Assembly: GCA_041554195.1 (NCBI GenBank)
Contig: JBFFMJ010000004.1
Location: 124,001-188,000 of the forward strand
Direction: 5' to 3'
DNA length: 64,000 nt
From: JAPHSX01 sp041554195
Lineage (GTDB): Bacteria; Pseudomonadota; Gammaproteobacteria; Thiohalomonadales; Thiohalomonadaceae
Every line of letters starts with the position of its first letter. Position 1 is the first letter of the stretch. Below the pieces are notes generated by a model. That model was not told the DNA's origin, did no database searches, and saw only the letters and a program-made list of their open reading frames with translations. Both the position numbers and the translations under genes were made by a program. Positions 63,042 to 64,000 of the stretch are shown piece by piece.

Positions 63042-63788
63042 ATGGCGATGAGTGAATTTGATGCAAAACGGATCTCACCTTTTAAGCATCTATGGAAGGT
63101 TGATGATAAGGCTTGGGTGAAACAGAGGCGATCCGAGGCTAAGTATATTGAAGAACACGGTTTTCCAGATGGCACCTCAAAAAAAGATAAAAAAGATTTC
63201 ACAAAATTCTATGTGAAAGGGGAAAAAGAGGCATATATTTCATCCTGCGAACTCTACTTTTGTGTACCGGTAACTTCGCCCGAGGAGTCATTGCAGCTAT
63301 TTAATTCAGACTTGTTTGGCCCTAGTGAACGTGGAGATATTTTAACCAGTTATCTTCGGGAAGCTACAGACTTAGGTAACGGATTTACATGGTTACGTCA
63401 GCACGTTGTTTATTTTGTTGATGGTGTACTTGGGCATGAATACCGCTATATTGAGGAGTCAGGTGGGCGGGTTTTACATGTTATATCCCCGACCCCTGGG
63501 TTTTGGTGTGATACCTATATGTTAGGCGCTATATGGGTGTTATCTGGTGAGCGGGAGTATCATGCCTGTGTTGATGCGGTAGATTACTTCGTCTCTGCAC
63601 TGGCGTACTCAGATGATGTGAGTTATCGGCATCCAAAAAAGTTTAATAAAATGATGGCGCTGGTTGACAAGGTTCTCGCCAATGAGAACGCTTCAGAGAT
63701 TGCGCGTGAGTTTGCGGAAACTCTCAAATTAAGGGAAAAAGAGATTCTGACTAATTGGGCTTTACACGCAGATATTGACGACACTTAA
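63042..63788 (+). CDS. Hypothetical AT-rich orphan protein
   Basis: A 248-residue protein of no family I recognise. The start at 63042 has GGGAGTCGATAGG upstream. No signal peptide or membrane segment is apparent, and the N-terminus is rich in Lys/Asp (DGTSKKDKKDFTKFYVKGEK). Aromatic residues are frequent in the middle (FTWLRQHVVYFVDG, EYRYIEESGG, FWCDTYMLGAIWVLSG), suggesting a soluble globular protein. G+C is much lower than in neighbouring genes; 63181-63240 is about a quarter G+C, and codons ending in A/T prevail. This points to recent acquisition. It lies just after the S24 gene's terminator. Confidence 0.7.
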   Translation: MAMSEFDAKRISPFKHLWKVDDKAWVKQRRSEAKYIEEHGFPDGTSKKDKKDFTKFYVKGEKEAYISSCELYFCVPVTSPEESLQLFNSDLFGPSERGDILTSYLREATDLGNGFTWLRQHVVYFVDGVLGHEYRYIEESGGRVLHVISPTPGFWCDTYMLGAIWVLSGEREYHACVDAVDYFVSALAYSDDVSYRHPKKFNKMMALVDKVLANENASEIAREFAETLKLREKEILTNWALHADIDDT

Positions 63789-63832
63789 GATCCCATACCC
63801 CCGATCAGTAAAGTGTAATCGGAGGCTCCCCC

Positions 63833-64000
63833 CTACCTCCCAAACATCACCCCAATCCCAAAATGCAGCCTTGTATCGCTCTCCTGTGACTTCACCGGCC
63901 ACAGGTGAAGCTGTTCGACCTCTATGGTCGGGTAGGCGTAGCTGTGTTCGCCGAGTCGGGCCTCTTCGATGTTGCTGATGATGCCGACCATGCTTACCTG
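63833..64000 (-). CDS. Slp-family-like lipoprotein, C-terminal part
   Basis: The minus strand is open from the window edge to a TAG at 63833, giving the last 55 residues of a protein that runs off the window. The residues VGIISNIEEARLGEHSYAYP and IEVEQLHLWP fit the C-terminal pattern of the Slp outer-membrane lipoprotein family (VxG-x-I followed by GE-x-x-YxYP and LW). The tail RLHFGIGVMFGR looks like a terminal beta strand. Only a partial call is possible. Confidence 0.6.
   Translation of the reverse strand, partial: QVSMVGIISNIEEARLGEHSYAYPTIEVEQLHLWPVKSQESDTRLHFGIGVMFGR

Noticed and set aside
1..64000. Insertion sequences, prophage, CRISPR arrays, integrons
   Set aside because: I saw no transposase or integrase frame, no repeat-spacer pattern and no terminal inverted repeats; gene order is that of a core genome.

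Overview
The window reads as one contiguous stretch of chromosomal core genome from a gammaproteobacterium. It is moderately GC-rich and very gene-dense, and almost every gene has a clear gammaproteobacterial counterpart. The complete isc cluster, queA-tgt-yajC-secD-secF, pilF-rodZ-ispG-hisS-yfgM-bamB-der, xseB-ispA-dxs, pcnB-folK-kinase-panBCD and the efp/epmA/epmB set are all typical of that class. A FimX-like c-di-GMP receptor near psd recalls Pseudomonas gene order. A TatT-type TRAP transporter and two DUF2892 membrane proteins recall environmental, often sulfur-oxidising lineages such as Chromatiales relatives; that lineage guess is inference. I see no insertion sequence, prophage, CRISPR array or rRNA.

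Layout. 1-6036: 3' part of parE, a glutaredoxin-like protein, a short CbiX chelatase, a membrane GGDEF/EAL protein and parC. 6056-8751 (minus): a HAMP-type adenylate cyclase and a TPR lipoprotein. 8997-13701: ppc and pgi, divergent. 13709-17852 (minus): a small ubiquitin-fold-like protein with its own promoter, preceded by a tatT-tatP-tatQ-tatM TRAP transporter. 17970-18053: tRNA-Leu(CAA). 18122-23869: queA, tgt, yajC, secD, secF and a DUF2892 protein, facing suhB and a 56-residue ORF that was found by reading the minus strand. 25091-33526: trmJ, cysE, then iscR, a NifS-like desulfurase, iscS, iscU, iscA, hscB, hscA, fdx and iscX. 33687-42756: ndk, rlmN, pilF/pilW, rodZ, ispG, hisS, yfgM, bamB, der. 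42868-43878: a second DUF2892 gene and a Sel1/coiled-coil protein. 44008-48323 (minus): folE2-queD and dxs-ispA-xseB. 48450-53934: an outer-membrane protein, pcnB, folK, a deoxynucleoside kinase and panB-C-D. 54097-59130 (minus): fimX-like, its partner gene and epmB. 59187-62327: efp, epmA, psd, SCO1. 62441-64000: a stand-alone LexA-type S24 peptidase, an AT-rich orphan gene, and the end of an Slp-like lipoprotein gene at the edge.

How the genes work together. Fe-S biogenesis (isc) feeds enzymes encoded in the window (IspG, RlmN, EpmB, Fdx). Queuosine synthesis is spread over folE2, queD, queA and tgt. Isoprenoid synthesis has dxs, ispA and ispG. Envelope biogenesis has secDF-yajC, yfgM, bamB, rodZ and psd. 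Second-messenger signalling has one adenylate cyclase, one GGDEF/EAL protein with a degenerate cyclase site, and a FimX-like receptor with all catalytic motifs degenerate; the last fits a type IV pilus role, as does PilF.

Points most worth a second look are the ubiquitin-fold-like small protein beside the TRAP operon, the stand-alone LexA peptidase domain behind an inverted-repeat-flanked promoter, the unreported 56-aa ORF next to suhB, the near-palindromic element in front of the second DUF2892 gene, and the fimX/epmB operon. Gaps between genes are all below 300 bases; those that hold recognisable signals are listed.
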